The position numbers were made by a program, and so were the translations under genes. From the NCBI RefSeq assembly GCF_910591885.1, contig NC_063272.1, positions 12,474,364-12,538,363 of the forward strand: a stretch of 64,000 nt of DNA. Direction: 5' to 3'. This document shows, piece by piece, positions 44,203-58,798 of this stretch (position 1 is the first letter of the stretch; each line of letters starts with the position of its first letter). Below the pieces are notes generated by a model. That model did not search any database, was not told the origin of the DNA, and saw only the letters and a list, made by a program, of their open reading frames with translations. The stretch comes from Bombus terrestris. Its lineage: Eukaryota; Arthropoda; Insecta; Hymenoptera; Apidae.

Positions 44203-44640
44203 TGGAAATATAAAAGAAGATGGAAAAGATTGAGAAGAAAAAAAAAAGTGTGTTTCGTCCAGAGCTTGCTAGCGGACTCATCAGTAAGGTTTACCTTGCT
44301 GGCTCATGCCTTAGACACAGTGAAAGGACGGGGAAGAGGGAGGTGAAATCCCTGGCCATGGAACCCCACCCCCTCTTCATAATATCGGGCACTGTTATCC
44401 AAGGCCGGACTTGGGCCCTCTCTCGTGGACGTCTTCGCAGTGGTGTGGCTGAGTAGTGGACGGACCGTGTGTGCGCCATATACACACGGTGTGTAACGAC
44501 TACTTGGACTTAAAGCGAGCGGTCCCCTTCTCCTAAAGCGTTGGCGCCATCCGCAAAGTGGCAGAGGGGTGGGTGTCTCCGCTTTCCCTTTGCTTCAAGG
44601 GATATCAGCTGGTTGGTTGTCAGTCCTTTTTCACAGCCTA
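44203..44640. other. GC-rich unclassified sequence with a strong hairpin
   Basis: Much more GC-rich than the flanks, with no convincing ORF. Contains a perfect 9-bp stem accgtgtgt/acacacggt (44464-44472 with 44482-44490, 9-nt loop), and an isolated A-box match tggctgagtag (~44446) without a B box. Possibly the body of an unknown repeat joined to the LTR-like sequence. Confidence 0.35.
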
Positions 44641-47600
44641 CGTTACAAAACCAGTCTTCACGTCTCCTAAATGCCATTGACTAGAAGGAAAAGGAGAAGA
44701 GGGAGGCAGTATGTTTCAAAGGAAAAAACAAAGAAAGAAATGCGCACGGTAATGTTTCTGGCCACTGATGTTTTCTTTTTTTTCCCGGACGCAGCATCGT
44801 GATGAATCAAACTGTTGAATCTCGGTGACAAATAACAGAAATGACGTGCTGGATGCTAAAGGACCTCTGTTAGACTTGCACACGGTAATTATACAGAAAC
44901 ACGATCCAACGATTATTGAAATAGTATTGGATGAACGAAGTGTTGATGGAAACTGTTACGATCGGCAAGTCGTAGACCTCCGTTACAGATGTTTCTTACA
45001 TTTTAAACGTTTTTTGATCCAACAGAATTATGTAATTGTAAAAGATCGATTATATAAAATAAAGTATCTGATGGTACTATGAAAAAGATTTTTTATATGA
45101 ATACTATGCATATTCTGTATATTCCTGCACCATTAAATTTCATTACACGTTTTGATAGACAACGTGCATTCTATGCCTCTGGAGCAGATTTATATCAATT
45201 TCGTGAATTCTGAGATATCTAAAGCTGTACAAGTCGTCGGATTTGCATCCTGTTTTGTATACGTCCACGGATTTTCCGATTTCTTGGAAGAAGAACAAGG
45301 TAGCTTGAACTATAACACCATGACTAATTTGCACTTGCTTTTTTATTATAGAAAACGTTGGAGATTTTATAGTTACATAAAGTGGATACATATGGATATA
45401 TATGTTGGAGTAGTAGTACAGAGATATAGGGCAATATTTTTCGATAAAGCTTTATACAAACGTATAGACTTTAAATAGATGAGATTTGATGTTTTCCGAA
45501 ATGATAGAATTCTGATTATTTCGAATAATTAGAGCAAATGACATCTATTTCTTGAAAAAATGTTAAACAACGATATAAATTTTAAAAAAGGAATTTTTAT
45601 GTAATATATTGTAAATTGTAGAATTCGTATTTTAATTCGCTTTATGTTGTAAATCCGTGAATTTCTTTATCTATCTCGGTTTCATAAAACGTTCGTGGAG
45701 AATTCGTGTATCGTATATTCAATAATGGTTATTTCTCTGAAATATTATTGTACAACGATGTGTTTGTTGAAAGCTATAAATGAAACGAAAGATTACGTAA
45801 CGAAGTGAAATGATTCAACGAAGACTATAAAAGGCGATAGACGATACAATTGCCCTCGCTACACAGTCGATGTACGGCTTAATTACATCATATCGCGCAC
45901 TATATCGATTCATGTAATTGTATTAGAAACGCATGAATCAACCGCAGACACCGCCTTGTTAGAGTTAAAAAGTAAAGAGTAATTCAAGAATCTCAATGAA
46001 TTGAGGTAATATTCGTCGTGTTTATTGTACAAGGTCGCACGGTTATATTTTCAAGAAATACTTTAAATAATCGCATATGAATCTTCACCGAAGGGTTAAA
46101 ATAGAAATAAAAAATATAGAAAATTTAGAAATGTTTCTTTTTGAAATGAAATCTATATTTTATGTATTTATAAATTTATATATTTTACACATATATATAT
46201 TTATTATATATATTATATATCTATATATAATAATTATATAATAATAATGTACATATGTCTCTAGGTATCTGTTTTTTAATGTTTTCAATCTTATTTTATT
46301 TGAGAAGAATAGCTATTCTTGATAATTATGATATCACTTTGTAGAATATAAAAAATTACATTAATTTAAAATATTTTTACAAAACATAATAAAATGAAAC
46401 ATGTATTACGAAAATAAATTAGTTTAATGAATATATATTTATTTGTATTTCACACTGTGCATAGAATATTTCAAAGTATATTATTTATTCTTTTATAAAT
46501 TAAATAGCCAGATTAATTATACCACACGATCTTTTTCCAAAAAATATAGACAAAGTTTTTACGTTACAATGTTACAATATGTACATTGTTTATATATGTA
46601 ATTTATATATTTAAATCGAGAATAAATATTCTGAATAACTAATTTAGCTTTATTCTAATTGCGTGTGAAAATAATTGCAATGATTAATGATAACGTACAA
46701 CGAATTGCGAATTAAAATTCCTGATAAGATACAAATCTTCAGCAAAATTTAACGTGCATTATTAATTAGCAATCGTTATTTACGCGATTCATTGTTACAA
46801 GATATATGCCTGCTAGTACAATTTTGTAACATGTCAGATTGGTTAATAAAGTAATCGGTCTTAGCAAAACTAGGGCGTCCTACTTCTTTTCTGACGTCAG
46901 ATCGCAGTCTTTAAGTGCTACAAATGTGGATGTCCAGTAATAATCTTTCATTAATTATTCATTGAAGACCGATAGTTGTGTCATTAATGCGAGTCTACGA
47001 TTGTATGGGATACTGAAGGGTCGTCGAGAAAGGAGCATTTTCAAACAAAGTGAAATTGAAAAAGCAAATTAAGAAGTTTTTGAAAGGACGCAATTACTAG
47101 AACTTTACTTGTATATTACACTTTAATTTTATTGTACTTTAACTTTGTTGCACTTTATTGCACTTACTTATGGCAGAATATTTCGATCAGTACTTTGTAT
47201 TTCAGTTAATACCGTTATTTCCGATGCAAATACAATAAAGGATATTACGGAGTTCTTAGCACGCCTTCCTTTATTTGAAATTTTTGGCTTAGCTTGTACT
47301 GTTTATTCGTTTCAATAGTAACTCCCAGTTCCTCTCTTTCCAGTTACATCCTTTAATACCAGGTATTCTGGTGGTACAAACCAAACATGAAAGAGAGTCA
47401 TGCCTTATTGCTTGAACATTGTCCAATTTAATTTTATTTAAATATTGTCTAATACAAGTATAAGCAACAATTTTTAAAATATAAGTATTCTTTTCCTTAG
47501 TCCTTCTAGCGAATAAAAATAAGAAAGTTGATGTGACTCCTTTTCAAAGAATATTCAATGTAATATGTAGTAGATGTAATATAATTGGAAAAGTAACTAA

Positions 47601-50600
47601 TAAAAATAAATGACTGACTAATATTTGACCGATATTACACTTATATATATTTAGAAATTTTCTTATATTAAATTAAAATAATATTGTGTAATGACGAATT
47701 GAAATAATTAGAAACTGAAGTTTAAAAAAAGGAGTAGCCTGTGAGAAACGTGAAAGAAATGAACTTTTCATTCCATTTTTGCAGTCATTATATAGGTATG
47801 TGTATGCAGAAAGCATTTCTGATATTACAAAAATTTCCTTTTCTCGTTATTCACGAGAATTTAAGGTCGATAAATTTGAATAAAATTACGCAAAGTATCG
47901 TTGAATATTTTGAAGTTACAGCTCCGTAAACTTACAAAGTTTCACATCTAATATATGTTAAAGAGCCTTCGTATTTCTATTCAAGAAGATTTGAGGTTTC
48001 TGCATAATCATTTAAAATTTGTTCTTTTGGCAAAGAGAATGTCAAAAAGTTAGATAAAAGCGATTAAATGAACGAGTTCACACTTACTTGGAATAAAATA
48101 TTAAGCTACTAAACTATACTTCAAAATTTAAGCTTTATTAGTAACAAATAAAATATTGCGACCACGTGATAATTAATTATATTAAAATACATTAATAAAT
48201 TAGAATAAATCAATGATTAAAAACAATATATAAAACACAATCATGAAAAATAACATTGAATTTCGATATTTTTGCGAAGTTTACATACAGCATATTATAT
48301 GATATGTATTTGTCGTGCATGTTGGCAAAGTGGTGGAAGTCTGCCGTTGTATGTCTTCTGTCGTCTGAAGGGTGTAGTTTGATCTCGTACAGTTTCCCTA
48401 TTTCACTTCCAATTTTTATCCTGTAGTGCAGCTATAGGGTTTGTAACTTCTGTTGCTACATATTATCTGTGTAGTCTACGTATACACAACTTTCATTGAA
48501 ATTCTTGCTGCTGTGCTGACATTTGTTACCTTTAATGTATTTCGTATTCAAAAAGACATATGAAACTATTCAATTTTTAACTGTATAAACTGACAGACTG
48601 ATTATAATATGAATTCGAATTTTACATGTGACTTATTTTTAATTAAAGGAACGAGAAGATATTCAACCTTTCTCGTCTTAATATATCAATATCTAAATTA
48701 AGGAATTTGATATTACCTCATATTTAAGCATTGACGATGAAACTGCAGGCTACAATCATTGTTTATTTTGTGTGAGTTGCATTCACAGACAAGGTGAATT
48801 CGTAGAATAAGGTTTTGCTCGGTATTCCCGCTAAAGCTGATACTTACTTAGCAGTAAGGGATTACACGAGAAGGGGACAGCAGATAAAGGGGTTGAGACA
48901 GGAAACTTGATAATCAGAAGTTCGCCTGTCATGACTTCTGATAGAACTACAGTCATTCTTTCCGAATATACCTACCAGTTTTAGTCTAAGTATTGTACAA
49001 ATACAGTTTGCAGGAAGTTACCTGCTAACCTGTGTGCTTCACTTTGTTAATTCGGAGGGAACTCAGAAGTTTCGCGATAACATGAATATTCCTGCCGACT
49101 CGGGGATAAAGCACTATCGAAATATCTCTGACGAATTTATGATGATAATGGAAATGTTACTTTCGGCGATTTAATTTAATGGGGAATGTTTCAGTCCCGA
49201 ATGGTTAATGAGTTCTACGCCATTTTAGATCCTCCATAGTCCCTTTCTTTCGTTTTAATCAAGAGAATTTGATGGAATTGTAACAAATGACAGAATGGTA
49301 CAATGTTATACGAAACGTTGGACATATGAGAATTCTAGAAATTGGTCTATCGATTGAATGGTAAAACGAAAAAAAAGAAGTTTGGGAGAATAATATAGAA
49401 TATTGACGTAATGTTTACAGAATTGAAAAAAATATCCGATTCAGATGGTTTGGTGTATAAATCTAGATGGATATTTATTCTAAACCGAACATACTATTTT
49501 TTAAAGACAAATATGTATGTCATTCTTTTATCTCAACAGCAATTTGTAACCTCATGCTATCTAATCGTACAAAATTATTTCTAATAAGTACGAATTTCTA
49601 TCATATTTAATAAAACTTTAATCAGAAAGTATCTGTCGCAGCTCATGTTAACTTTCCACCAAGTTATGATCAATTCACTGGATTTAAACAAAAAGATCGT
49701 AGTATTTTATTGCTCTAGTATTTTTGTAGTTATCCTTATTGTTCGATTAACAAATCTTTTAGAGGTTTCGATTCTTATAACTACTATTGTCTGAGATTTT
49801 GCTCGTTTCAGAATTGTCAAATTTAAGTGTATAAAAACGTAATTAACGTAGGAACCAATACAAAACTCTTTCACGCCAAGGAACATAGATTCTAGAGCGA
49901 AAATGAACACCAACGCAGAAGGTTCTCTGACCGAATATCGCAGGTTCTGCTTCAAAGTAGTATGTACTTTCGCGAAACACATTCCTCGCTAGTCTGCGAG
50001 CTTTCAGGCATCTCGAAATATTCGTAAATCCCGGCTAGACGAAGCGTGGTGCATGTATAGTTAAAATGTATCGACGTAAGTGCGGACGCATTTGATCTGG
50101 TTTAGCCAATACGAAGTGAATTTTCCAATGGCTCTGTTCGGAAACCTTTTATTTTCTATGGGAAACACGATAGGAGAACGTCGTTCAGTAACACCTGGCT
50201 CGAGCCATTTACCAAAGGGTCGATCGCGTTTTCCATTGGAAAAACCGTTTTCCGGTGGAAAAGCTAACCTGCGTAGAATACCACGCTCTCGTCTTTATTC
50301 TGACCAGGAAAACTGATATGTACTTTAAGCGTCAACCAATTTGTTCTTTTTAATCATCGTTGTCGCTTTTCAATCAATTGTCATTCGTTTGAAATTCACA
50401 ATTTTCTATCTATGTTTCACAATCTTCGTTGCTTTTGGCAAATGGCATTATTATTGATTTTGTATATGTGGATTTGTTCTTTTTTTCTTTTTTTTTTTTT
50501 ACTTCGCGGAACACAGATTTTGCTGATGCACAGTGAAAAATAAGCTTCGGCTATGTAGAACGTTTGATGGTCACGTGATAACATACCTTTATATACAACG

Positions 50601-53540
50601 TTTGTATGTTTTATATGGTTGTGAGATTAATTTCATTTAAAAGAAAGCAGAGATAACATTGGAAAGTTTTGTACTTAATCAGTTAGTAGATGAATATTAT
50701 TTTGTAAATATCGTTATATAGACACAAGCAATATTCATTCCGGTATATCTATACCGTATTAGAATTAAATTTTTTGAAGCCACAAATTCTCAAAAATTTT
50801 TGGTATATAGAACAGACTAGGATTAAGGTCTGTCAACTGCAAAACCACATATCAACACAAAACCAATCAAAGTTCCATCAGTGTAAATATTGCTTCGTCA
50901 GTACAATAACTTTTCTTTTAATAGGCTGTAATTTAACTATAAAATTGATCGATCAATGTACAGTAACACGCGATTGCTAGAAACAAACAACTACTTTTTA
51001 TAATATTAATGCTTACTTTAATTCAGACAGAAACACAATCAAATGTAGTTATTTATTTCCTTCATATTGCATTAATTCTAAGTAACATTTTTAGGTACCT
51101 GATACATTAAACGATAGCATTTTGATCTAAATTTAGCTTAAATTTTAAAAGATATGAATTGGCATGGAAGTCCACAATCTAATAATGACTATTATCAAAT
51201 ATGTTGGCATTTCCAATTTCCAACGAAATTCGATTGTACGACTCAGAGCCTGATGGGCCTGATTTAAATTCGTCAGGCGTGAAGACAAATCTTAATGTGG
51301 AAGCGTCAGGATGCCCTTATTGTTCCACGGTCTGGTCTTTTGTGAGCAAATCGGACTCGCAGACAGGCGGATAAACGCGAGGTACGAGCAAAGAGAGGAG
51401 AAGATCCGGTTGTCTACGGTCGAGCAAAGGCAAAAGAAACCCGGCTTCGTGAAAGACGTGGAATAAATCTTGTGTAGATAGCCGACAGATGAATTGCGAT
51501 AATAAGGCGGAAATGGCTGGATCGTTTGTCCCTTCCGTTTTCCAGCGAGACGCCGCGATTTTGATTAATTATTAGCCACCTTTGTGGATTAATATCGCCG
51601 TGTACCTTGTTTACAATAATTGCGTAGCTGGTTCCGGTTGCTTGATATCGTCCTATTTATTCATTAAACACGCGAATTACAAGGTTTCAGTTTCGCGAAT
51701 AGTTGTTCTATCGTGCCTCTTGTTGTTCTTGAAAGGCGGCTCGTTAGGTTACATTTTCCAATGAGGAAATTGATGGAGTTATACATTAAGATATCAATTA
51801 CACGCCAATAATCTCTATAAAAAGATGAGAATAAAACGTAGAAGATTTATAATTGAGCCGATCGTATAAGTTCGAAATGAACAAGACACTTTGTCGATTT
51901 TTCTTTCGTTCATGGAGCGTTGGCATCGTCGTATGCATAGATTTAGTACGCGATTTCCGTGATTTAGCAAACGACCCTTCTAATTTTAGAAGCGAATTTG
52001 ATCCATTACTGCTCTTCTTCGAATTTCATCTTAACAAGTAGGTACTGTATAATCACAATTTTCTATGGAAGAGAGATAAATACAAATCTTCTTCTTGTCA
52101 GGATAGATAAAGGATTGGCAAGGGAATTTTAGATCTTTGCAAGTCGTTGTGTGTTTTATACACACCTTGCTGTAATTTGAATATTTAGTTCATTATAAAT
52201 GTATTCATATATAATGTTTAAATTGTAGACTTGAATTAATGATTAACTAAATCGAATTTGAAGAGCATAAAAATTAATCTACTGATTTTGAAACGTACGT
52301 AGTCTTTTTTCTCTATGTACTTTAATTAGTGTGAATAAGTACTTTCATTAATTATCAGTTTCATTAATTTACAACAATTAAGATGAAATATCGACGTTAT
52401 GTCTACTTTATATGATCAGTAATATTCTAAGAACGAATGAAAATTGGGAGACTTTTACTAAGGTTATGATTTCTAATTAAATTTAACCGAGGTTAAGATG
52501 ATACGCCTGTTTTTATTTTTATGAAAGTATCTTTTCCTAATAATATAGAGTATAATTCAATCTACAATTATGTGCAAGGAATTACTTCATTATTGAAATT
52601 TACAGTTCGCTTGCAAGTTAAAAACTTTCTGGATGATAACCAAGTATTTCAAACTGTAGTGATATTTTAAATTATTTTCATAGCAAATAAAATACGGTTT
52701 ATGGTAAATGAATACATGCCAATTAAATAAATATTGAACGTCGTTCATTTTCTATTCCTTTTTGTGCATGTTCGTTATTGCCCGTATCTTTCCTCTTTTT
52801 ATTCAAAATCGTCAGTGAATCGAAACGTAAATTACTTTTACGTGCAGCGAACCTTAATTCCTGTGAAGGCTTGGAAAATCTTTTCATTCTTTATTATCGG
52901 ATATTGCTTTTTTTTTAAAATTAATGTGCCAAAATCAATCAGAAACAGAGAAGCTACAAAAATAAATTAGTTATACGAAACATTTATTAATGAATAGTGA
53001 TATTCAAATAATAAACATTGATTTCATATATGTATGTACGTCTTTTATGTTAGTTACACTATAGTTTTATTTTGTATTTTAATTAAAGTGATATAAGTGT
53101 TTTTATTAATGCTTGGTAATTAAATTAAAATCTCTGAAATGCTTAGACTAATCTAAAATAATCTTTATAACATCACTCTTGTCAATAGTGCATATTGTCA
53201 ATATGCATTATATATATATATATTATCTGTCTCTCTATTTTTATTATGTTTACATTTGAAATACTTTACTATTAATCATTCAATTATGATAGCCCTTATG
53301 CAATATAATCTCCAAACGGTTCCATGGTTCCCATTTCTTATCAGCAGATAATAAACAAATCCCTATCTTACCTTTCCACGACTCTCCAGAAGCAAGAAAC
53401 AAAAACATATAACAACTCATTAAACGAAACTCCATTAAAATCATCGATATAAAAAAAAGAAAGTAAGGACAATTAGTGAAATGTGAATGAGCAGTTTGAT
53501 AAAACAGACAGGCCGATAAATGAGCTAACAATGGTTGGGT
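44641..53540. other. Mostly AT-rich non-coding DNA
   Basis: Short ORFs only. GC-richer patches near 50060-50310 and 51270-51600 have no supported gene. A palindrome ctgacgtcag (CRE-like) lies near 46890. No transposon recognised in this stretch. Confidence 0.55.
46186..46250. repeat. AT/TA-rich simple repeat
   Basis: Interrupted tata/taata repeats. Confidence 0.8.
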
Positions 53541-54120
53541 CGCCGGTGAAGTAAGGGGTAAGGGGTCTCGATTGGCCCGATCCAGGTCCGGGATAAGTTG
53601 GAAAAGGGGGTGTGCGTCGAAAGGTCGAAAGTGGCGAGGGTGTAGAGTCATGGGGTGCCTGTGTGGTGGGGGAAGAAAGGGATGGTACCTGCGCCAGATC
53701 CTTTGCTTGAAAGGGGCGGTCGGGTATCGCGTTAGCGCGCGCCGGCAGTTTCTCGCGAGCCGCGAGCAGTGTCGTACTGTGTAGATGCGCGCGCAGCTTT
53801 GCCTCACTTCACTCCCTTTGCACCTGTCGCGTTTAACTTCGCGCCTCAGCGACGCGACACGGCTGGCTTTCGCGTGGGCTCTTTCTCGACTACCGTTAAC
53901 CTCATCGTACCGCGAGTCAAGTTTACTGCCCGTCGTACTAAACTCTACAACATGAGTGATAGTTGCGTCTACACATCGCATGTTATCGCGTGACGCATCA
54001 TGAGACACGATTTTCATCCGAATGTTGTCGCAGTGTGTTGTCGATCAGGGAACGTTTAAATCGGTGCAATCGTTTGAGCGGTAACATTCGAAGTAATATA
54101 CGGTGGAGCATCGTCGAAAC

Positions 54121-54164
54121 TCTCGCTCTTTCTTTCTTTCTCTCTCTCTCTCTCTCTCTCGCTC
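54121..54164 (+). repeat. (CT)n tract
   Basis: tctttcttt merging into a pure CT repeat. ~65 bp upstream of an initiator-like site; may bind GAGA-type factors. Confidence 0.8.
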
Positions 54165-54759
54165 GCGTATCGATTCAACTAACTCGTTGATTTACGACTT
54201 TTTTCTCTCTCTGTCAGACAGAGATCAGTGCGCGGATCATCGATGCAGCGATTGAAGTTCGATTGCTCGCATCGAATCGATGAAGGCCATTCGAGAATCG
54301 AATTGTCACGAGAGCACTTGACTGTTTGAAATTCGAATGGTGATCGTCGAACTAATTGCCGGTGAGCGTGGCATCCATCATCGTCGTTTTCGGTCTTGAT
54401 AAGTGGCTTAACGTGCGCGTGACTTCCGTACTCTCGCGAGTCGAGTCGGGTTGAATTGAGAGTCGAATGTGTTTCGAGTTGAATCGCGACGCTGTCATGC
54501 TTCATTCGTAAAAAGTATCGCGTTCGGACAATCCCTAATCGGTTTTGTCTCTCGCGAATGATGAAGAGAGAGGAGAAAAGAAAGTCTAATCGTCTTTCTT
54601 GACGCGTTGTCATTACGTTCGCGAGTCTCTTTCGGATTCTCGCTATTCAAGGCTCGAGGAATCTCTTTGTCCGAAGTGAACTGTGACAGAGTTAAATTGC
54701 GATCGCTGGCGGCGGCTGTGTGTGCGTGTGTGAGATCAGAATTCAGGAGAATTCAGGGA

Positions 54760-54813
54760 ATGGACTACAAGTGCAGCGGAACTGCCAAGTACAGTCGGCT
54801 GCTGCGCAACTAA
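54760..54813 (+). CDS. Upstream ORF, 17 codons
   Basis: ATG in good context (gga ATG g) encodes MDYKCSGTAKYSRLLRN, ending in TAA 57 bp before the splice donor. It lies in the putative 5'-UTR exon, so it is best read as a uORF that could dampen translation of the main ORF. Whether the peptide itself matters is unknown. Confidence 0.35.
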   Translation: MDYKCSGTAKYSRLLRN

Positions 54814-54870
54814 GTGTATCAGCTGGTCATCCAGATTGTCGAACAAACGTAATTAGCGTTGTCATCACTC

Positions 54871-57800
54871 GTAAGTGAAAAAAAGCTTTTGTTTATATTT
54901 TCTGGATTTTTTCCTGGATTTACTACGTCGTGGTTGAGTCCGTGATGTTTATGTCGTTGTTTGTTTAGTTATTGTTAGAGATCGAACTATTTTGAGTGAT
55001 ACGGAATAAGATCAGAGGGTTAAGTATTCACTGTGGAATAGTACGACATGGCACTATGATTAATTTTTAATTGTTGGTACTGCTTCATAGTTTGATGAGT
55101 TATTTTAATGATATATACATACACATATATATAATGCGTATAATATATTCTTACTTACACACACACGAGCGCTCGCACGCGCGCACATGTAGTTTGTTGT
55201 TTATGAAATACTAATAGGATATCGAGTACTTAGGATTAAAGATAACTATCTTCCTATAAACATTTTTTTATTTATGTAATTTTATTTTATCTATTCATGT
55301 ACATAATTTTCCTTATTATTAGTTATTTCTTCTATAATTAAAAATTATTGTTTTCTTACTACTAATTAAAATAAATTAGAAGATGTATTGATTTATATTG
55401 AAATTTTATCGTCAGTTGATGAAAGGAGAATATTTATCTATAAAGTGTAAACGTAAAATTAAGATGTATCTAGGAAATATATAAAAAAAAATTATTCAGG
55501 CCATTGCTTCAATCTTTAAAATTGCATTGCATATATGCAAAATTGTTTATGCTTTCGATATATGGTACTTTTAAACGTATGCACACTTCAAACAGAGTTT
55601 CCCTATCAAATTCTACAAAACAACCCCACCGTCTATGTGTCCCTTAATGCTCGAACGGCGATCGATTTCCGTAATTTCCCGTGCACCGGATTTCCTTAAA
55701 ACGTTTTCTCTCTTTGATGGCTAGCCAACAAAGATAAATGTCGAGAACTCGATTTAAGGTGCTTGAAATGGAACGATCGCGGCACAATTTCATTTTCACC
55801 TGCGAATGGGTAAACGTGTGTACCAAAAATTCTCTTTTTACTATCGTTTTCTTTACCATCAGCGGAAATTCTCTATCAGTATGTAAAACGAAGTATTTCT
55901 TTCACGTTTAAAAATTATTTATTTGGAGTTTCTACATAAGTAATATGTGGTAAATTCCAGTCGTTCATCTTTATATAAAATTGCTTTCGAGCAAATTTCT
56001 CCATTAACTTTTTGTTGTATAAAACGCTTATCAATGAGAAAATCTCCGTACCAGTATTCCTCAGTTCTTCGAATCGTGCATCTTTCTAATAGCAAATTAA
56101 TTTGTAGCAGCATTGGTGCTACTTTTCTATTTAAATATTAAAAGCTCCACATAGTAAATGATTCCACATAATATAAAACATATGGAAAACATATTGAAAT
56201 TGTGATAGTTTTTAATTGTTTCATTTCTAATACTTATATGTTGGAATCACTAATTTATTGGAATAGTGTAACATTTGATTAATCGTCAATTTTGAAATAT
56301 CTGCTAGAATCAGTTACAAAAGTGAACTATGTTCTAGGATGTGAGTGTCATTATTTTACCAATGTTTAAGCATGTTCGGCAAAATCGTGGCGACATATGT
56401 AATATACGTTATATTACCTTTATCTCATTATTATACTATTTGTATTAAATTATATTATTTATCTAGAATCATATTCCAGTAATATATATAAATGCTCACT
56501 ATACTATTATAACAGTAATATTCATTATAACATTTCGTAGATAATATAAACCTCTGCTTAGGTTTTTCAGCTGTATTTATAAAAATATGAATTTTCATAA
56601 ACGTCATTAACCCGGCAATCACACAGAGATAAATAAACCCTAAAAGTCTTCATGATCGAATAGAAATAACCGTACGTTAGTTCTCTAGAAAATGTTCCAC
56701 GATATACAGAAATTCTGATTTTAAAAGTCCAAATATTCCATTTGCTCGCGGAATTCCATGGATTGGAATCCTTGACTGCAGGCAATCTTTCAGTCGCGGT
56801 CAAATCGCATGCATTAACATTAAACGTGATTCGACGTGGAAATCCCCGAAAGCGATTTCTCCGGGCTGCCCTTTAAATCTGTCTTAACGTCCGCGCGCGA
56901 AGTCGGCGGCAAAGAGCGAAGAGGCTCTGATAATCCGTGGCGTCGTGCTCAAGATTCCTCTGGAGCTTCCTATTTCGCTTCTAATAGTCTCTCGAACGGG
57001 TCGAATGAATGGCGAAAATTCGAATCGAAATCGCTTCGCGAGCAACACGACCGGTCCGTGTCCTCTCTATTCTTGGCTTACGACGCATCGAGCCTCGTTC
57101 TGTCAGCGTGGATCGGTTATACGAACCGTTCAGACCCGTGACACGGCGTAGGATAGGAATACACGGCCGGACAAATCGAGCGTTTCGCTTAAGAATTCCG
57201 CGGATGTCTCGATCGTCTTAAATTAACCGCGCCTCCTCGTCCGCGCCTCTAATCGACTTCGACGTGTTCCACCAGCCTCTTCGAAATCGAATTTCCATGG
57301 CGGCGATGGTTCAGCGAATGATTCTTTCTTCGACGAAATAGAAAGTTACTCTCGCCGCGTCAAGGCGTCCTGGTAATTCACTTAGCGAACGTTTGGATGT
57401 TTTAAGACAGTTATTAAAGTTGGTAATGGAGCAGTTGCGACTCGTTCGTAACTTTTGCGCGTCGCTGCGCTGTCTGTTTGATTAAATTCTAATGGGAATT
57501 TCGAATAGTTCGGTCATTAGAAAGGAATCGTTGGAAACATTGTTTCGAGAAATAGCGATTGTGCTGTGATTCAGTATTGAGATCATTGTGCAAATTTGTT
57601 GTTTGTATTAAAATTTGTTGAAACTAAAGCTTTCGAAGTTACTTACATTTTTATGTAGGTAATTGTACAGTAACATATACTATGGTTTATTTTTTGTGTT
57701 AGAATATTATGGTATTTAGACATACAGATTACTCCTTTTACAAGGATAGCTTGAGATATTTTGAGATAGTTCTGGGAACGATATTTATAAAGAAAGAAAC

Positions 57801-58798
57801 AAAAGATTCAATTCAATTTGATATTATTATTCAACGATTGGCTTATATATTTTATACTTAGAAATTTCACAAAATTATTTTAATGTATCTGATATACAAA
57901 AAATATCCTTTACATTAATGTCATGAAACATTATCCAAAAATCTTGTCTAATAAATTATGCAAATAAGAAATGTGAAATGATATAAGATGAAATAAATGT
58001 TTAACTAAACTAGTTAGGCTCAGATATTATTAGAAGTAATATTAATTGTTTCAAACCAGAAAAAGGAATTTATTTCTAGAAGAACTACTTAAAGTTAAAA
58101 AAGAGAATTATTTTTTAAGAGACCTGAATGGTGTTATCGATACGAAATTGATCGAACACCATGTCAAAGTATTAATTAAAACGCACGAAATGAAAAAACG
58201 AATTGTTACACGCGGAGCAAGGGTCGAAAACTCGTTTTGTCGAGGATAAGAAGCAAGCAAAGCTCTTCTTGTACCCGCGATAGATGTCTGTCGCAGGTGT
58301 AACGCGAACGTAACACAGAGCAAACGTAACGACCGATAACCAGTACGCGGGTTTGCGATCGTTAAAACCAGACCAAGTTTCGCGTAACAAGACTGGATGA
58401 CACGCGGCTGACGTAAACCATTTTATTTACTGCGTTAACTGCACGGATTGCCAAGATTTTACAATGTACTTCGCGTGTTGTTCACGACTGTTCAAACAAA
58501 GTCCAGTTCGCTGTTTATTCGTAGAAGAAATTTGTAAGGTGAAGCTTGAAGTACATTGAATTGAAATTTTTGATGAAGTTTGAAATGTCGTCTAAAAGCG
58601 TAAAAAGTATTTTAAACGCTACATTATGGCAATGAGTTTCTTTTGTAAACTGCGTTCCTATAAAAATGTTTGAAGAAAGAAATCAGCGGTGCACTACTTT
58701 GTATAACATACACGCGTGATTGATGCAAGCGTTGTGTAGGTAAGTTTTTTTTGATAGAAAGAACGGCGAATGGAAAAAGTTGATTGATATGCGATGTA
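54871..58798. other. Intron-like and non-coding DNA
   Basis: Begins with gtaagt of the putative first intron. AT-rich, with an alternating purine-pyrimidine (CA)n/(CG)n run at ~55155-55188. A CpG-richer patch at ~56830-57390 has three overlapping open frames and no recognisable protein, so it may be regulatory. Confidence 0.5.

Larger units (their letters stand above)
53541..54870 (+). promoter_or_regulatory. CpG-rich promoter and non-coding 5' exon
   Basis: A 1.3-kb block with GC and CpG far above the surroundings. It contains a (CT)n tract (54121-54164) followed by an initiator-like gatcagtg (~54229), then ~640 bp of transcribed-looking sequence ending at the consensus donor cactc|gtaagt (GT at 54871). 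No long ATG frame exists on the + strand, so it reads as a 5'-UTR exon of a gene whose coding exons lie elsewhere, perhaps beyond the window. Gene unknown. Confidence 0.5.

Noticed and set aside
38357..44206. 4-bp target duplication around the diverged LTR
   Set aside because: ctcc before the TG has no matching copy after the proposed CA, so no duplication is claimed.
53280..54017. 245-codon open frame on the minus strand
   Set aside because: It spans the edge of a CpG-rich island, where stops are rare. Composition is not protein-like and several frames are open at once.
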